Source: Hydrocarboniclastica marina
Lineage (GTDB): Bacteria > Pseudomonadota > Gammaproteobacteria > Pseudomonadales > Oleiphilaceae
Direction of reading: 5' to 3'
DNA: 64,000 nucleotides
NCBI RefSeq assembly: GCF_004851605.1
Contig: NZ_CP031093.1
Coordinates: 2,108,001 to 2,172,000, forward strand
A program made the position numbers and the translations under genes. A model generated the notes under the pieces. The model was given only the letters and a program-made list of their open reading frames with translations. It was not told the DNA's origin and ran no database searches. This document shows, piece after piece, positions 16,537 to 26,030 of the stretch (the first letter of the stretch is position 1; every line of letters starts with the position of its first letter).

Positions 16537-17028
16537 AGCATCTGACCCGTAAGCTTCTCGAACAGAGACGATCAAATCTTTGGTCAGGGCCACCTGGGAA
16601 CTAACCCATTGTCCCAGAAAGTAGCGTCTTGGGCATTACCCTTCGGACGGCACCGGATGACCGAGCAACACGTTAGACAGGCGCGCTAATGTCGCCAGAA
16701 GCGGCAGCGATGTAGAAGTAGAAAAAGACAGGTTTCGATTGACTCTCCCGGCGAAAAGGGCACGCTCGACGCTGAAGTATGTTTGGGGAGCAGGTCAGTG
16801 AGCCAGGGCGAGAATGACAAAGGCGGCCACGAAACTGAGGGTATGAGGAAGCACTACCGACTGATAAAGCCGCCGAAACGAGCGAAAACCACCCTCAAAA
16901 ATCTGCGACAAGATAACCTATAAGGTTCTTTTCAAGCGGTAATGATATCTCAGTAAATTCTCAGTTTATTCTGAGTGCAAATGCTAACAAAGATACGATT
17001 TACAAGTGGCGGAAAGAAAAGAAGAAAT
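16537..17028. other. Gene-free stretch after the toxin gene
   Basis: About 490 bp with no supported gene. It holds repeat copy B (16781-16880) and a run of purines just before the tRNA-Cys gene. Downstream of tRNA-Cys on the minus strand the sequence reads TTTCTTCTTTTCTTTCC, which may help end the tRNA transcript. Confidence 0.5.
16781..16880 (+). repeat. Diverged direct repeat, copy B
   Basis: Second copy of the repeat, starting GTTTGGGGAGCAGGTCAG, in the same orientation as copy A and about 1.07 kb from it. Shared pieces include GACAAAGGCGG, CACTACCG (CATTACCG in A) and AAGCCGCC. Read in frame it gives VSQGENDKGGHETEGM, then RKHYRLIKPPKR, stopping shortly after. The two copies bracket the toxin-antitoxin pair. 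Confidence 0.55.
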
Positions 17029-17102
17029 TGGAGGCGCGGGTCGGAATCGAACCGGCGTTAACGGAGTTGCAGTCCGCTGCATAACCACTCTGCCACCGCG
17101 CC
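17029..17102 (-). tRNA. tRNA-Cys (anticodon GCA)
   Basis: A 74-nt cloverleaf on the minus strand: acceptor GGCGCGG paired with CCGCGCC, anticodon loop CTGCAAC (GCA), T-arm GGTTCGATTCC, and an encoded CCA after the discriminator base T. It follows tRNA-Gly in the same direction, as in the E. coli glyW-cysT-leuZ cluster next to pgsA; no tRNA-Leu is seen here. Confidence 0.97.
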
Positions 17103-17221
17103 TTTAAGGGTCTTGCGTCTATGATTACCACAGAATTTATGGCTAACACAGCACTACAAGAAAAACTGCCGTCCGTTCTCATGATACCAACAGGAAATGT
17201 TGGACGAATCGGAGGATAAAC

Positions 17222-17297
<76 letters not shown>

Positions 17298-17374
17298 AAA
17301 TCTCTGTAAGGCTACCCGTGCACTAGCGATGAGCCCAGGCTGCAAAGGATGGTTACCCCTTCGAAGCGGCGCCT

Positions 17375-17402
17375 ATGATAATTCATCGCTCATCAGTGTC
17401 AA
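17375..17402 (-). promoter_or_regulatory. Sigma-70 promoter for tRNA-Gly and tRNA-Cys
   Basis: On the minus strand TTGACA (17402-17397), a 16-bp spacer and TATCAT (17380-17375). Start of transcription would be near 17368, about 70 nt ahead of tRNA-Gly. The same hexamers and spacing precede tRNA-Ser at 26157-26184. Confidence 0.65.
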
Positions 17403-17451
17403 GTTTTTTCAGCATCACTGCACGGTTTAAGCCATTGAATTGAATCAGGAG

Positions 17452-18009
17452 CTAACCGGCGGTGGTCTTGGTCCCAAACTGCCTCCACGCTGCCCTGAGA
17501 TAAATCACCATGGACCAGAGCGTTAGCACAGCGGCGATATAGAGCAGGCCAAGACCCAGATCAACAATGCCCTGTCCTGGCGGGTTAGCCAAAAGAATCA
17601 CAATAGAAACCATCTGAGCGGTCGTCTTGATTTTGCCCAGAAACGACACCGCCACGCTGGCACGGCTGCCCATTTCAGCCATCCACTCCCGCAGTGCGGA
17701 AATGACGATTTCCCGGCCTATGATGATCATGGCGGGCAAAGTGAGCCAAAGCGTGTGGTGCTGTTCGATCAGAACGGTGAGCGCAGTTGCCACCATGAGC
17801 TTATCGGCAACCGGATCAAGGAAGGCGCCGAAGGACGTTGTCTGGTTCCAGCGGCGGGCCAGGTAGCCATCGAGCCAGTCCGTCAACGCCGCCACTGCAA
17901 ATATCACCGCGGTTGCCAGCGCGCTCCACCCATACGGCAGGTAGAAGACCACCACAAATACGGGAATCATCAGCAGACGGGATAACGTCAGTAGATTGGG
18001 AAGCGTCAT
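17452..18009 (-). CDS. pgsA: Phosphatidylglycerophosphate synthase
   Basis: Inner-membrane enzyme that transfers the phosphatidyl group of CDP-diacylglycerol to glycerol-3-phosphate, the first committed step to phosphatidylglycerol and cardiolipin. The 185-aa protein starts [12 protein letters not shown] and contains the CDP-alcohol phosphotransferase motif DG-x2-AR-x8-G-x3-D-x3-D ([19 protein letters not shown], then PVADK). Four or so hydrophobic helices follow. It lies 3 nt after uvrC, the conserved uvrY-uvrC-pgsA order. Confidence 0.96.
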   Translation of the reverse strand: MTLPNLLTLSRLLMIPVFVVVFYLPYGWSALATAVIFAVAALTDWLDGYLARRWNQTTSFGAFLDPVADKLMVATALTVLIEQHHTLWLTLPAMIIIGREIVISALREWMAEMGSRASVAVSFLGKIKTTAQMVSIVILLANPPGQGIVDLGLGLLYIAAVLTLWSMVIYLRAAWRQFGTKTTAG

Positions 18010-18012
18010 GTA

Positions 18013-19878
18013 TTACTCGTTGTGTAAGGCGGCATAAACAGTTTCAGCCAGGGGTCGGCTCATGCCCCTGACCTTGGCAATTTCATCAATACTCGCTTTG
18101 CGTATTTCCTGAAGGCCGCCAAAATACCTTATCAGCTCACGCCGGCGTTTCGGTCCGACCCCTTCGATACCCTCAAGCGTGGACTGACGACGTTTTTTGT
18201 CCCGGCGCTGACGGTGCCCGGTAATAGCAAAGCGATGCGCTTCGTCCCGAATATACTGGATAAGATGCAGAGCGGGCGAATCCGGCGGCACCCGGAAACT
18301 GGCATCCGTCAGCGCATCTACCAGCGTTTCCATACCCGCGCGCCGGGTAGCGCCTTTGGCCACGCCAATGAGCGGCACGTCGTCAATGCCAAGTCGCTGG
18401 AAAACTTCCCTGGCAATATTCAGCTGACCTTTACCGCCGTCGATAAACACGAGGTCCGGGCGCCTGCCCTCCCCGGTCTTGAGCTTGCGATAGCGCCGTT
18501 CCAGAACCTGGCCCATGGCAGCATAGTCGTCTCCGGCTGCGACACCTTCAATATTGTAGATACGATAGTCGCTCTTGAGCGGACCATTCTCATCAAAAAC
18601 GACGCAGGAGGCCACCGTATTCTCACCGCTGCTATGGCTAATGTCGAAGCATTCCATACGCTGGGGTATCTGTTCCAGTTGCAACAGCTCGCGCAGAGCC
18701 AGAAAGCGACGGTAGACTGTTTCTTTATTGGCCAGATGACTGCGCAGCGTCTGCTCCGCGTTGGTCCCGGCCATTTCCAGCCAGCGGCGCCGCTCGCCCC
18801 GGACGTTGCTGCGGACGACGACTTCCCGCCCCTGCGCGGCGCTCAGACCCTGGCTCAGGAGATCCGCATCTTCAAGTACTTCCGGCACCAGAATATCTCT
18901 GGGAATTTCAGGCGTGGCGTCGCTGCCAAGGTAATATTGCCCGAGAAAAGCGGAGAGGCGCTCATTCAGCAGGCTTTCGACGCCGTAGCGCGGGAAGAAG
19001 TGACGCGTACCCAACACGCGGCCGCTACGCACCTGGAGCAGGACAATACAGCTGACGCCGGCCTCCTCCCGTAAACCGTACACATCAGCGTCCCCCGAGG
19101 CCCCTTCGATTGACTGTTGTTCCTGTACGTGGCGCAGATGGGTGATCTGATCCCGATACTGGGCCGCGCGCTCAAAATCAAGACTGCGCGAGGCGTGCTC
19201 CATGGCTTTCAGAAGGTCTTCAATGATCGCGGGGTTTTTGCCTTCAAGAAACATGGCAGCATGGCGAAGGTCTTCGGCGTAATTCTCGGGCGTGATGTTG
19301 TTGACGCAAGGCGCCGTGCACCGATTGATCTGGTATTGCAGGCACGGGCGGGTTCTATTACTGAAAAACGTGTCAGAACAATTGCGTATCTTGAAAAGCT
19401 TCTGCAGAACATTAAGGCTTTCGCGCACTGCGGCAGCGCCCGGGTAGGGACCGAAGAACTGCCCTTTGGCGCGTTTGCTGCGGCCCCGGCGGAAAGTCAG
19501 GGATGGATATTCTGCATGTGCTGACAGATAAATATAGGGATAGGACTTATCGTCCCTTAGCAGGATATTAAAAGGCGGCCGCAAAGATTTGATCAGGTTC
19601 TGCTCGAGCAGCAGTGCCTCGGTTTCACTACCCGTTACGGTGACTTCAATGGTCGCAATACGGCTGACCAGGGCCTGGGTTTTTACCGCCTGGCCGGATT
19701 TGTGAAAATAGCTGGAGACGCGGCTCTTGAGGTTTCGGGCCTTGCCCACGTATAGGATCGCCCCGTCCTCCCCAAACATCCGATAGACGCCGGGTCGCTC
19801 GGTCAGGCGTTTGAGAAACGGTTTTGCGTCAAAGAGGGGTTGTGCACCTGATTTCGTTTTCTCAGACTTTTCCGGCAT
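18013..19878 (-). CDS. uvrC: Excinuclease ABC subunit C
   Basis: Makes both incisions in nucleotide excision repair together with UvrB. The 621-aa protein has the GIY-YIG nuclease at about 25-105 (GVYRMFGEDGAILYVGKARN), a cysteine group (CSDTFFSNRTRPCLQYQINRC, to CVNN), a UVR helix pair (SLDFERAAQYRDQI), the RNase H-like C-terminal nuclease (MECFDISHSSGE, VFIDGGKGQLN) and two helix-hairpin-helix motifs at the end (LEGIEGVGPKRRREL). Length fits E. coli UvrC (610 aa). Its start overlaps the end of the regulator gene by 17 nt, so it is co-translated with it. Confidence 0.97.
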   Translation of the reverse strand: MPEKSEKTKSGAQPLFDAKPFLKRLTERPGVYRMFGEDGAILYVGKARNLKSRVSSYFHKSGQAVKTQALVSRIATIEVTVTGSETEALLLEQNLIKSLRPPFNILLRDDKSYPYIYLSAHAEYPSLTFRRGRSKRAKGQFFGPYPGAAAVRESLNVLQKLFKIRNCSDTFFSNRTRPCLQYQINRCTAPCVNNITPENYAEDLRHAAMFLEGKNPAIIEDLLKAMEHASRSLDFERAAQYRDQITHLRHVQEQQSIEGASGDADVYGLREEAGVSCIVLLQVRSGRVLGTRHFFPRYGVESLLNERLSAFLGQYYLGSDATPEIPRDILVPEVLEDADLLSQGLSAAQGREVVVRSNVRGERRRWLEMAGTNAEQTLRSHLANKETVYRRFLALRELLQLEQIPQRMECFDISHSSGENTVASCVVFDENGPLKSDYRIYNIEGVAAGDDYAAMGQVLERRYRKLKTGEGRRPDLVFIDGGKGQLNIAREVFQRLGIDDVPLIGVAKGATRRAGMETLVDALTDASFRVPPDSPALHLIQYIRDEAHRFAITGHRQRRDKKRRQSTLEGIEGVGPKRRRELIRYFGGLQEIRKASIDEIAKVRGMSRPLAETVYAALHNE

Positions 19879-20512
19879 CCAGCAGACCTAACCTAACTGC
19901 CATAAGGGTTAATTCCACATCGCTGGAAATCCGCAGCTTTTCGAACAGCCTGTAGCGGTAACTGTTTACCGTCTTGGGGCTTAAACACAGCTTATCGGAT
20001 ATATCCTGCACTTTCTGGCAGTCGACAATCATCAGCGCAATTTGCAGTTCCCGCTCGGACAACATATCAAACGGAGACTCTTCAGGTTCGTTGTCACCCA
20101 GTTGGCGTAATGCCATCTTCTGGGCGATCTCTGGACTGATATAACGCTGACCGCTGTGGGCCATCCTTATGGCCCGGATCATCTCCCGCAAATCGGCGCC
20201 CTTGGTAATGTAAGCGGAGGCTCCCGCCTGCATCACCCGGGTTGGATAGGGGTCATCTGCACATGCTGTTACCGCGATCACTTTGATCTCGTCGTCCAGA
20301 CGAATAATGCGCCTGATGGCTTCCAGCCCGCCGATCCCTGGCATTCGCAGGTCCATCAGCACGACATCTGGCCGGTTTTCCCGCACCTGGGCGACGGCCT
20401 CTTCCCCTGAGCACGCCTGACTTGAGACCTGTATGTCCGTGTCATCTGCGAGCATACGCGATATACCTGAGCGCACCAGTTCATGGTCGTCAACCACCAT
20501 CACCTTGATCAC
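19862..20512 (-). CDS. uvrY: Response regulator UvrY/GacA
   Basis: Response regulator of the BarA-UvrY (GacS-GacA) global system, which drives small RNAs that sequester CsrA/RsmA. The 216-aa protein has receiver Asp54 (VVLMDLRMPGIGGLEAIRR), VTACADDPYP and KGADLREMIRAI, and a LuxR-type helix-turn-helix (MLSERELQIALMIVDCQKVQ, LSPKTVNSYRYRLFEKL). Both sequence and linkage to uvrC identify it. The kinase gene is not in the window. Confidence 0.95.
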   Translation of the reverse strand: MIKVMVVDDHELVRSGISRMLADDTDIQVSSQACSGEEAVAQVRENRPDVVLMDLRMPGIGGLEAIRRIIRLDDEIKVIAVTACADDPYPTRVMQAGASAYITKGADLREMIRAIRMAHSGQRYISPEIAQKMALRQLGDNEPEESPFDMLSERELQIALMIVDCQKVQDISDKLCLSPKTVNSYRYRLFEKLRISSDVELTLMAVRLGLLDAGKV

Positions 20513-20763
20513 GAATGCCCTCCCGCTCGTGTCCCATCGCGCAGAGGCGTCAGGTCCGGTTGTTCCTGCTGGAACAAGGCATTCTAGCTGACGACGTCCG
20601 CGACGAACATGCTAAAGCGAAGATTGTTTTGCCCAGGCAGGCCCAAAGCTTAACCGCAGTCAGCGTAGTTCGGCGGCTCAGGGACTGCACGCAATGATGA
20701 GCACAATGCGGGGCCACTGCGAGCCAACACATCCCGACCGCTGGATCGATATACCCAGCCCCT

Positions 20764-21741
20764 TCAATTGCGCTCGCGTCTGAGGGTAAGACCTACTGCG
20801 GCAATTCGTTCCACATCAACGTAGGCCGGTTTCGTGAGCTCTTCGCCAAAGACATCCGGGTCGAGTTCCTCATAGCTCCACTGATGCGGGCTGTCCGCCA
20901 GGATTTCTCTGAGCGTTTGAAGAAAAGGGTCACGCCCACCAATGATGGCCACGCCGGTATACAGAAGCAGGGTACCACCGGGTGTAAGCCGCGACAGGGC
21001 GCTCTCGACGATCTGAACAGACAACCCAGCCCCCAGCCTGTCGCCGCCATGGCGATAGGCTCTCTCTTGAGAATCAACCATATAGGGCGGATTAGAGATA
21101 ATCAGGTCGAAGTCCCCGTCGACATCACCCAGCAGGTTACTGTGCACCGCTGTGACGTTGGCTGTGCCTGCCAGCTGCGCATTAACCTCTGTAAGCTGCA
21201 GCGCTTGCGGATTAATGTCGACAGCGAGAACATCGGCCCCTGGCGCAGCCTTCCCCACCAATATAGCGCCGGCGCCGGAGCCACAGCCTATGTCGACCGT
21301 TCGCCCAATCTGGCGACCGCCACCGTCGATCCAGGCGTTGATAAACCGGGAGAAGCGGTATGTGTCGGGGCCGAAGAAAACAGCGTCGCTGGCATCCGTT
21401 GGGAAAGCAGAGTGTGCGCAGAGGAGATCGCCGAGGCTCGACCAGCGCAATGTGCTGCGCCAATGGTCGCCGTCCGGCACGATCACGCCGGCATCGCGCA
21501 TCAACCTGAATTCCTGCTCACTGACCTGATCCCGCGCGAAAGGGCGGCTCCAGCCAAGTATGCCTCTGAGGTCCGTAGCGCGGGCGTTTGCCTGGCGCTG
21601 ATTGACTATCTCGTGGGTCGAGGGCGTCACCGCCGTGGAGTGATATCCGATCTGATGAAGATACTCGCCCAATGCCAGGAGCTCTGCCCTACGGACTACG
21701 GTCATGGATTCATCCTTCGCGGCTACTGCGTCGCTGGGCAT
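20764..21741 (-). CDS. SAM-dependent methyltransferase with NPPY motif
   Basis: A 325-aa class I methyltransferase. The SAM-binding motif is VDIGCGSGAGAILVGK (about 147-162), followed by LAVDINPQALQLTEVNA, and the catalytic motif is NPPY (LIISNPPYMVDSQERAYRHG). NPPY enzymes methylate planar nitrogens: N5-glutamine in release factors (PrmC), ribosomal protein L3 (PrmB), or rRNA/tRNA adenine and guanine (RlmG, TrmN6). The N-terminal 130 residues match none I know well, so the target is open. It lies 136 nt downstream of the diiron-protein gene on the same strand. Confidence 0.8.
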   Translation of the reverse strand: MPSDAVAAKDESMTVVRRAELLALGEYLHQIGYHSTAVTPSTHEIVNQRQANARATDLRGILGWSRPFARDQVSEQEFRLMRDAGVIVPDGDHWRSTLRWSSLGDLLCAHSAFPTDASDAVFFGPDTYRFSRFINAWIDGGGRQIGRTVDIGCGSGAGAILVGKAAPGADVLAVDINPQALQLTEVNAQLAGTANVTAVHSNLLGDVDGDFDLIISNPPYMVDSQERAYRHGGDRLGAGLSVQIVESALSRLTPGGTLLLYTGVAIIGGRDPFLQTLREILADSPHQWSYEELDPDVFGEELTKPAYVDVERIAAVGLTLRRERN

Positions 21742-21877
21742 ACGGCGTCCTTTTCTTTAGTTGCGCCTCTACCAGACGCTTTTCTGTTTTGCCGGGCCAG
21801 GGTTGATAACACTGGTGAACCTAAAAAACACAAGGCCAGTGCCTCGATAGCCCGAGCCTGTTTTGTTCAGGCATCGA

Positions 21878-23317
21878 TCAGCCCAGCGCTGCGGAAAAGA
21901 GCCGCGCCGCTAGTAACCCTGCCCCAGTGGCATGTTTGTCCGGCGCCAGCAGACCAATAAGCCGGTTCATTCGCAACTCATCTGGCAGAGCAGCAAGCTC
22001 TCGCTCCAGGCTGCTGACATCGCTGTCAAGATCGGCGCTGCGGCCATCGAGGCTCTTCAAAGGCAGGCGCTGTGCCGAACCAGGCGCTGCACGACGACGC
22101 ACCGTCTTTTTCGGGTGCAGCGGCTTGCTACCGGAAAGCTCCCCGGGACCGTGGACGGCGACGCCCTGGTTCAGCCACGATCCGGCGATCCAGTCGTGGA
22201 TAAGCTGTTTCTCATACAGACTGAAAACGCCGAACATTGGCGCAGTTTTGCCGTCGATAACTTGCCAAAACCGGCTGTTCACCGGGTCCTGGTCGCGCTT
22301 GATCCAGCCATGAGTGACCATCGCCTGGAGGAACTCAGATACCTTGTCCGGGTCCGCTAGCCACTCATTTACCGTCCGGCCCCCTATGACGCAATAATCG
22401 GAGTGTACATGCTGGCCGAATGCCCGTTTGCGCGCGAGCATCTCCAGCAGCTCCTGCTCCAGGTCAAAGCTCTCGACCACATCGGTGGCACCGATGCCGA
22501 GGTCGTTCAGCCTGAACCCGTTAACAACCCGATCCATGAATCGACGTCGACTTCCGTCGGTCGGGAGGACGTTCAGTAGCATCTGGACCGCCTTGCGAGC
22601 GTGGCCAGTGCTGGCATTATCGACAGTGACGTGGAGCGTAAAGTAGTAAGGATCAATGCCCAGCTCATCAAGCTCAAACGCACTGATCAGCAGGTGTAGA
22701 GGCAACTGCTCGTAACCAAGGTTATAACCGATGATTTCGGGGATGAAATGCTCAGCGTTATAACCCAACGCCAATTGCAAAGCGCCCTGGGCATAATGAG
22801 CGTCGCTTAATTCCGGTAAGGGCTCGCAGCCATAGCGGGCCAGCAGACGCTGGTATAGCACTACATGATTCTGCGCAGGGTCACCGTCTCCCAGTTCCTC
22901 AAGGTAGGTCCTGATCAACGGATAGAACCTGTCGTCAGGCCAATGCTGAAGGAAACCGTATAGCCAGGCGCCATCCACGAGCTTTGTCGGGGCTATTCGC
23001 TGCAGAAACGAAAGTGCGTGGGAGCGGTTGCTGAAGTAAAGCCGCCCCTGGCCCTTCTTGCGTAACTGGAGATAGTCCGCATATTGCTCTGCAGTACGGG
23101 TAGCGCCCTGCTCCATCCACTGTGTGATCGCGTCGGGGTTGAAGGGCATCTCAGCTGGAAGGCGCGCGGCATTAGCCAGCTGCTCTGTCAGAAAAGCGCG
23201 AGAGGCCGTGCGGACATCAGGGCTCAGGGGCTCCTTCATAAGGGCCCGATATATATCCCGCGCACTCCCCTGATCAATACTTGACGGTTCGCCCTGGCGG
23301 GCACGGGATGCTGACAT
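21878..23317 (-). CDS. Haem-oxygenase-like diiron redox protein
   Basis: A 479-aa protein related to the iron-containing redox enzyme family (Haem_oxygenas_2 fold, the HDO group that includes UndA). Candidate iron ligands are Glu140/Glu141 and His151 (EELGDGDPAQNH), Glu194 or Glu203 (IPEIIGYNLGYE), and His229-x3-Asp233-x5-His239 (LHVTVDNASTGH). RIAPTKLVDGAWL (108-120) is another family-conserved stretch. Family members activate O2 to oxidise fatty acids or amino acids. The region beyond about 250 is long, ends in a low-complexity basic linker and has no recognised domain. The substrate is unknown. Confidence 0.7.
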   Translation of the reverse strand: MSASRARQGEPSSIDQGSARDIYRALMKEPLSPDVRTASRAFLTEQLANAARLPAEMPFNPDAITQWMEQGATRTAEQYADYLQLRKKGQGRLYFSNRSHALSFLQRIAPTKLVDGAWLYGFLQHWPDDRFYPLIRTYLEELGDGDPAQNHVVLYQRLLARYGCEPLPELSDAHYAQGALQLALGYNAEHFIPEIIGYNLGYEQLPLHLLISAFELDELGIDPYYFTLHVTVDNASTGHARKAVQMLLNVLPTDGSRRRFMDRVVNGFRLNDLGIGATDVVESFDLEQELLEMLARKRAFGQHVHSDYCVIGGRTVNEWLADPDKVSEFLQAMVTHGWIKRDQDPVNSRFWQVIDGKTAPMFGVFSLYEKQLIHDWIAGSWLNQGVAVHGPGELSGSKPLHPKKTVRRRAAPGSAQRLPLKSLDGRSADLDSDVSSLERELAALPDELRMNRLIGLLAPDKHATGAGLLAARLFSAALG

Positions 23318-23732
23318 ACGGCCTTAATCTCCCACTTCCTTTGTAAAAGCGCAGCTTTGAATGCCCCTGCTTGCTGACTTGCCGGGCATGGCCAGCAATT
23401 CAGCGGTTCGGATCGAGACCAGCAAGACAAATAGCCGCTTCCTGTTTGAAAACAGTCTAAAAGACGGGTTACCCGGGCTCAAGCTAACCCTCCGTAAGGT
23501 AACCGCTTATTCAGCCCAACCTAGCGTCAGCTGGAGCGGCCCGGGCGTTAAACATTGGTTAGCACATACCCATTTCGTGCTCCGTTCTGTTTGTTGGGTT
23601 CAGCTTGAGCCGCAGCACGATTGAGCTATATTAAGTGCAGGTAATGCTCTAGACGCCAAACTGATCATCATCCAGTACGGTATTAGCGGCCTTTTTAAAC
23701 CAAGCGAAGCTGCCCATTAAAGGAAATATTGG
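23318..23732. other. Gene-free divergent promoter region
   Basis: About 415 bp between the diiron-protein gene and the MHYT-EAL gene. It must hold both divergent promoters. One 87-codon frame exists on the plus strand (23361-23624) but has no ribosome-binding site or protein-like character, so I do not call it. Confidence 0.5.
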
Positions 23733-25820
23733 GTGCATTTCCCAATACTCAGGACACTTTGGGCTATTCAACGTATGACTCAGCATTACAACCTCTGGCT
23801 CGTTGCACTTTCTCTCGCGGTCGGTTCCCTTGCCTCCTACGCCATGCTGGAAGTCGCACTCCGGGTGCGCGACGCGAGCGTGCGCGGTTTCAGGTATTGG
23901 CTCATTGGCGGTAGTACAGCGCTCGGATTCGGTGTCTGGTCGACACACTTCATCGGCATGCTGGCTCACTCTGTCCACCTGCCTGTGGGCTACGACTTCG
24001 CACTGACGCTACTATCCATTGTACCGGCCATCGTCGCTGCGGCACTCACCCTGTGCCTGTTCCGCCGCCGCGTTGATTTACCAGGACTGGTCCTGCTGGG
24101 CGGCCTATCCATCGGCGTCGGTATCGCCAGCATGCATTACGTTGGCATGGCGGCGCTCAAGATGTCTCCCTCGCTGCAATACGATCCCATGCTGTTTGCC
24201 CTCTCGTGGCTGATTGCCATAGCCGCTGCAACCGTGAGCCTGGCTATGGGTAAGCGCCTGCGAGGCAGCGATCGTCCCACTCTGGCAAAGAAGCTTGCAG
24301 CGGCGCTGATGCTCGGCCTGGCAATCGCCGGTATGCATTACACCGGTATGGCAGCGACATCGTTCGCACCCGGCAGTGTAAGCCTTGCATTGGGCGTTGG
24401 GTTGGATAAAACCGCGCTTGCGGTCGGACTTGGGCTTGTCACTTTATTGGTTGTGATACTGCTGATAGTGATCTTTGATGCCCGGATTGCTGCCGAACGC
24501 ATGGTGGCGCGCGAGCTGAAACACATGGCGCTGCACGACCAGCTTACAGGGCTTGCCAACCGGGAACTCTTCCACGAGCAACTTTGCAGCGCCCTGCACC
24601 GGACCTCCCGCCAGACCACGCTGCTTGCGGTTCTGGCAATCAACCTGGACGGGTTCAAAGAGATCAATGACCTTTTCGGCCACAAAGTGGGCGACAGGCT
24701 ACTGGTTGACGTGGCCAGACGCCTTAAACGCGGCCTGCGCCGCGAAGACCTGGTCGCGCGCCTCAGTGGCGACCAGTTCATCGCCATGGCCGCGGACATG
24801 GCCTCGCCGGGCCAGGCTGCTTTCGTTGCACAACGGCTGCTGGATGAACTCAATCGCGCCGAAGGTGAAAGCGGAATAGCCGTTCGGGCAAGCATCGGCA
24901 TCTCACTCTACCCCCAGGATGGCAATACTGCCGGGGAGCTGCTCAAGCAGGCGGATTTCGCACTTTACCGCGCAAAGGCCGACGGCAAAGGCTGCCACCA
25001 CTTCTATAACGCAACCGTAGAGCATGCTGTCCGGGCACAACAACAACGGCTTGAAGAGCTTAAACTGGCCATTGCCCGTGATGAGCTGACGGTGTTCTAT
25101 CAGCCTCAGGTAAACACCAGCACAAGAGCGGTAGTCGGAGTAGAGGCATTGGTGCGGTGGCGACACCCGATTGAGGGCATGCTCGCACCCGGCGCTTTTA
25201 TCCCGCTGGCTGAAGGCGCACGAATGATGCCTTTGCTAGATGCCTGGGTGATCAGGAAAGCCTGCACTGATGCGGCCCAGTGGTCGACTCTGGGTATTCC
25301 CTTGCGCATCGGAATCAACGTGTCAGCGCAAAGTATTGATCTCGATCTGGTTGCGGTCGTCGCGGATGCCCTTCAGCAGAGTGGACTTCCAGCGGAGCTT
25401 CTGGAGCTCGAGATCACAGAGACCGGGCTCCTGACTGCCGGCGAGAAGATTGCGTCCAAAGCGCTGCATCAGCTGTCCGGTCTGGGCGTCCAACTCTCGA
25501 TTGACGACTTCGGCACGGGATACGGCTCGTTGACCTACCTTTCGACACTCCCTATCGACGCTATCAAGATCGACCGGCAGTTTGTTCAGGCCGCCCTCCA
25601 AGAGCGCCCCGCGGCAGCGATTGTTGCTTCTCTGATAGACCTTGCCCGCAATCTCGATTTACGCGTTGTCAGTGAGGGCGTCGAGACTGCAGCACAGCTG
25701 GACTTCCTACTCTCAAGCGGCTGCGATGTAGCACAAGGCTACTGGTTCAGTCGACCGCTTCCGCTTAGGGAGTTCGGGCACTTTATCGGCGCCGAGTCGG
25801 CCCCCGAGGTTATTCTGTAG
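23733..25820 (+). CDS. MHYT-GGDEF-EAL membrane protein, probable c-di-GMP phosphodiesterase
   Basis: A 695-aa inner-membrane signalling protein. The N-terminus (about 15-250) is an MHYT sensor with seven helices and the repeats THFIGM (degenerate), MHYVGM and MHYTGM, thought to bind a metal and sense O2, CO or NO. A GGDEF domain follows (LDGFKEINDLFGHKVGDRLL) but its active loop is SGDQF instead of GGDEF, so cyclase activity is doubtful. The EAL domain looks intact: EALVRWRHP near 471, DDFGTGYGSLTYL, KIDRQFV and SEGVET. Net activity is therefore likely breakdown of c-di-GMP. The start is uncertain: GTG at 23733 has AAAGGA upstream, while ATG at 23775 (MTQHYNLWLVALSL) fits the family better. 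Confidence 0.9.
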   Translation: MHFPILRTLWAIQRMTQHYNLWLVALSLAVGSLASYAMLEVALRVRDASVRGFRYWLIGGSTALGFGVWSTHFIGMLAHSVHLPVGYDFALTLLSIVPAIVAAALTLCLFRRRVDLPGLVLLGGLSIGVGIASMHYVGMAALKMSPSLQYDPMLFALSWLIAIAAATVSLAMGKRLRGSDRPTLAKKLAAALMLGLAIAGMHYTGMAATSFAPGSVSLALGVGLDKTALAVGLGLVTLLVVILLIVIFDARIAAERMVARELKHMALHDQLTGLANRELFHEQLCSALHRTSRQTTLLAVLAINLDGFKEINDLFGHKVGDRLLVDVARRLKRGLRREDLVARLSGDQFIAMAADMASPGQAAFVAQRLLDELNRAEGESGIAVRASIGISLYPQDGNTAGELLKQADFALYRAKADGKGCHHFYNATVEHAVRAQQQRLEELKLAIARDELTVFYQPQVNTSTRAVVGVEALVRWRHPIEGMLAPGAFIPLAEGARMMPLLDAWVIRKACTDAAQWSTLGIPLRIGINVSAQSIDLDLVAVVADALQQSGLPAELLELEITETGLLTAGEKIASKALHQLSGLGVQLSIDDFGTGYGSLTYLSTLPIDAIKIDRQFVQAALQERPAAAIVASLIDLARNLDLRVVSEGVETAAQLDFLLSSGCDVAQGYWFSRPLPLREFGHFIGAESAPEVIL

Positions 25821-26030
25821 GGATGACAGGAGACGTGCCTGCAGGACCAACGAATTGGGCAGAAAAGCACCACAAGATCAGCGGCAGCGGAACCAGATCC
25901 GGCCTTGAACTACAGCAGAAAACTACAGCAGCAAGTAGGAGATGGGATTCAGGTCTGGGTAGTTCCAGTGTGGCGCGAAGCGGGAAGTGAAGCAGACATA
26001 AACGCAGAGGTGAAACAGAAGCAAAAAAAG

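Noticed and set aside
20884-21960. 358-codon plus-strand frame
   Set aside because: Antisense to a clearly recognisable methyltransferase with SAM and NPPY motifs.
23514-23553. Possible integron attC site (GCCCAAC ... GTTAAAC)
   Set aside because: The two ends fit the RYYYAAC and GTTRRRY patterns but are not complementary, the span is only about 40 bp and no integrase or cassette array is present.
23361-23624. 87-codon plus-strand frame
   Set aside because: No ribosome-binding site and no protein-like features; lies in a divergent promoter region.
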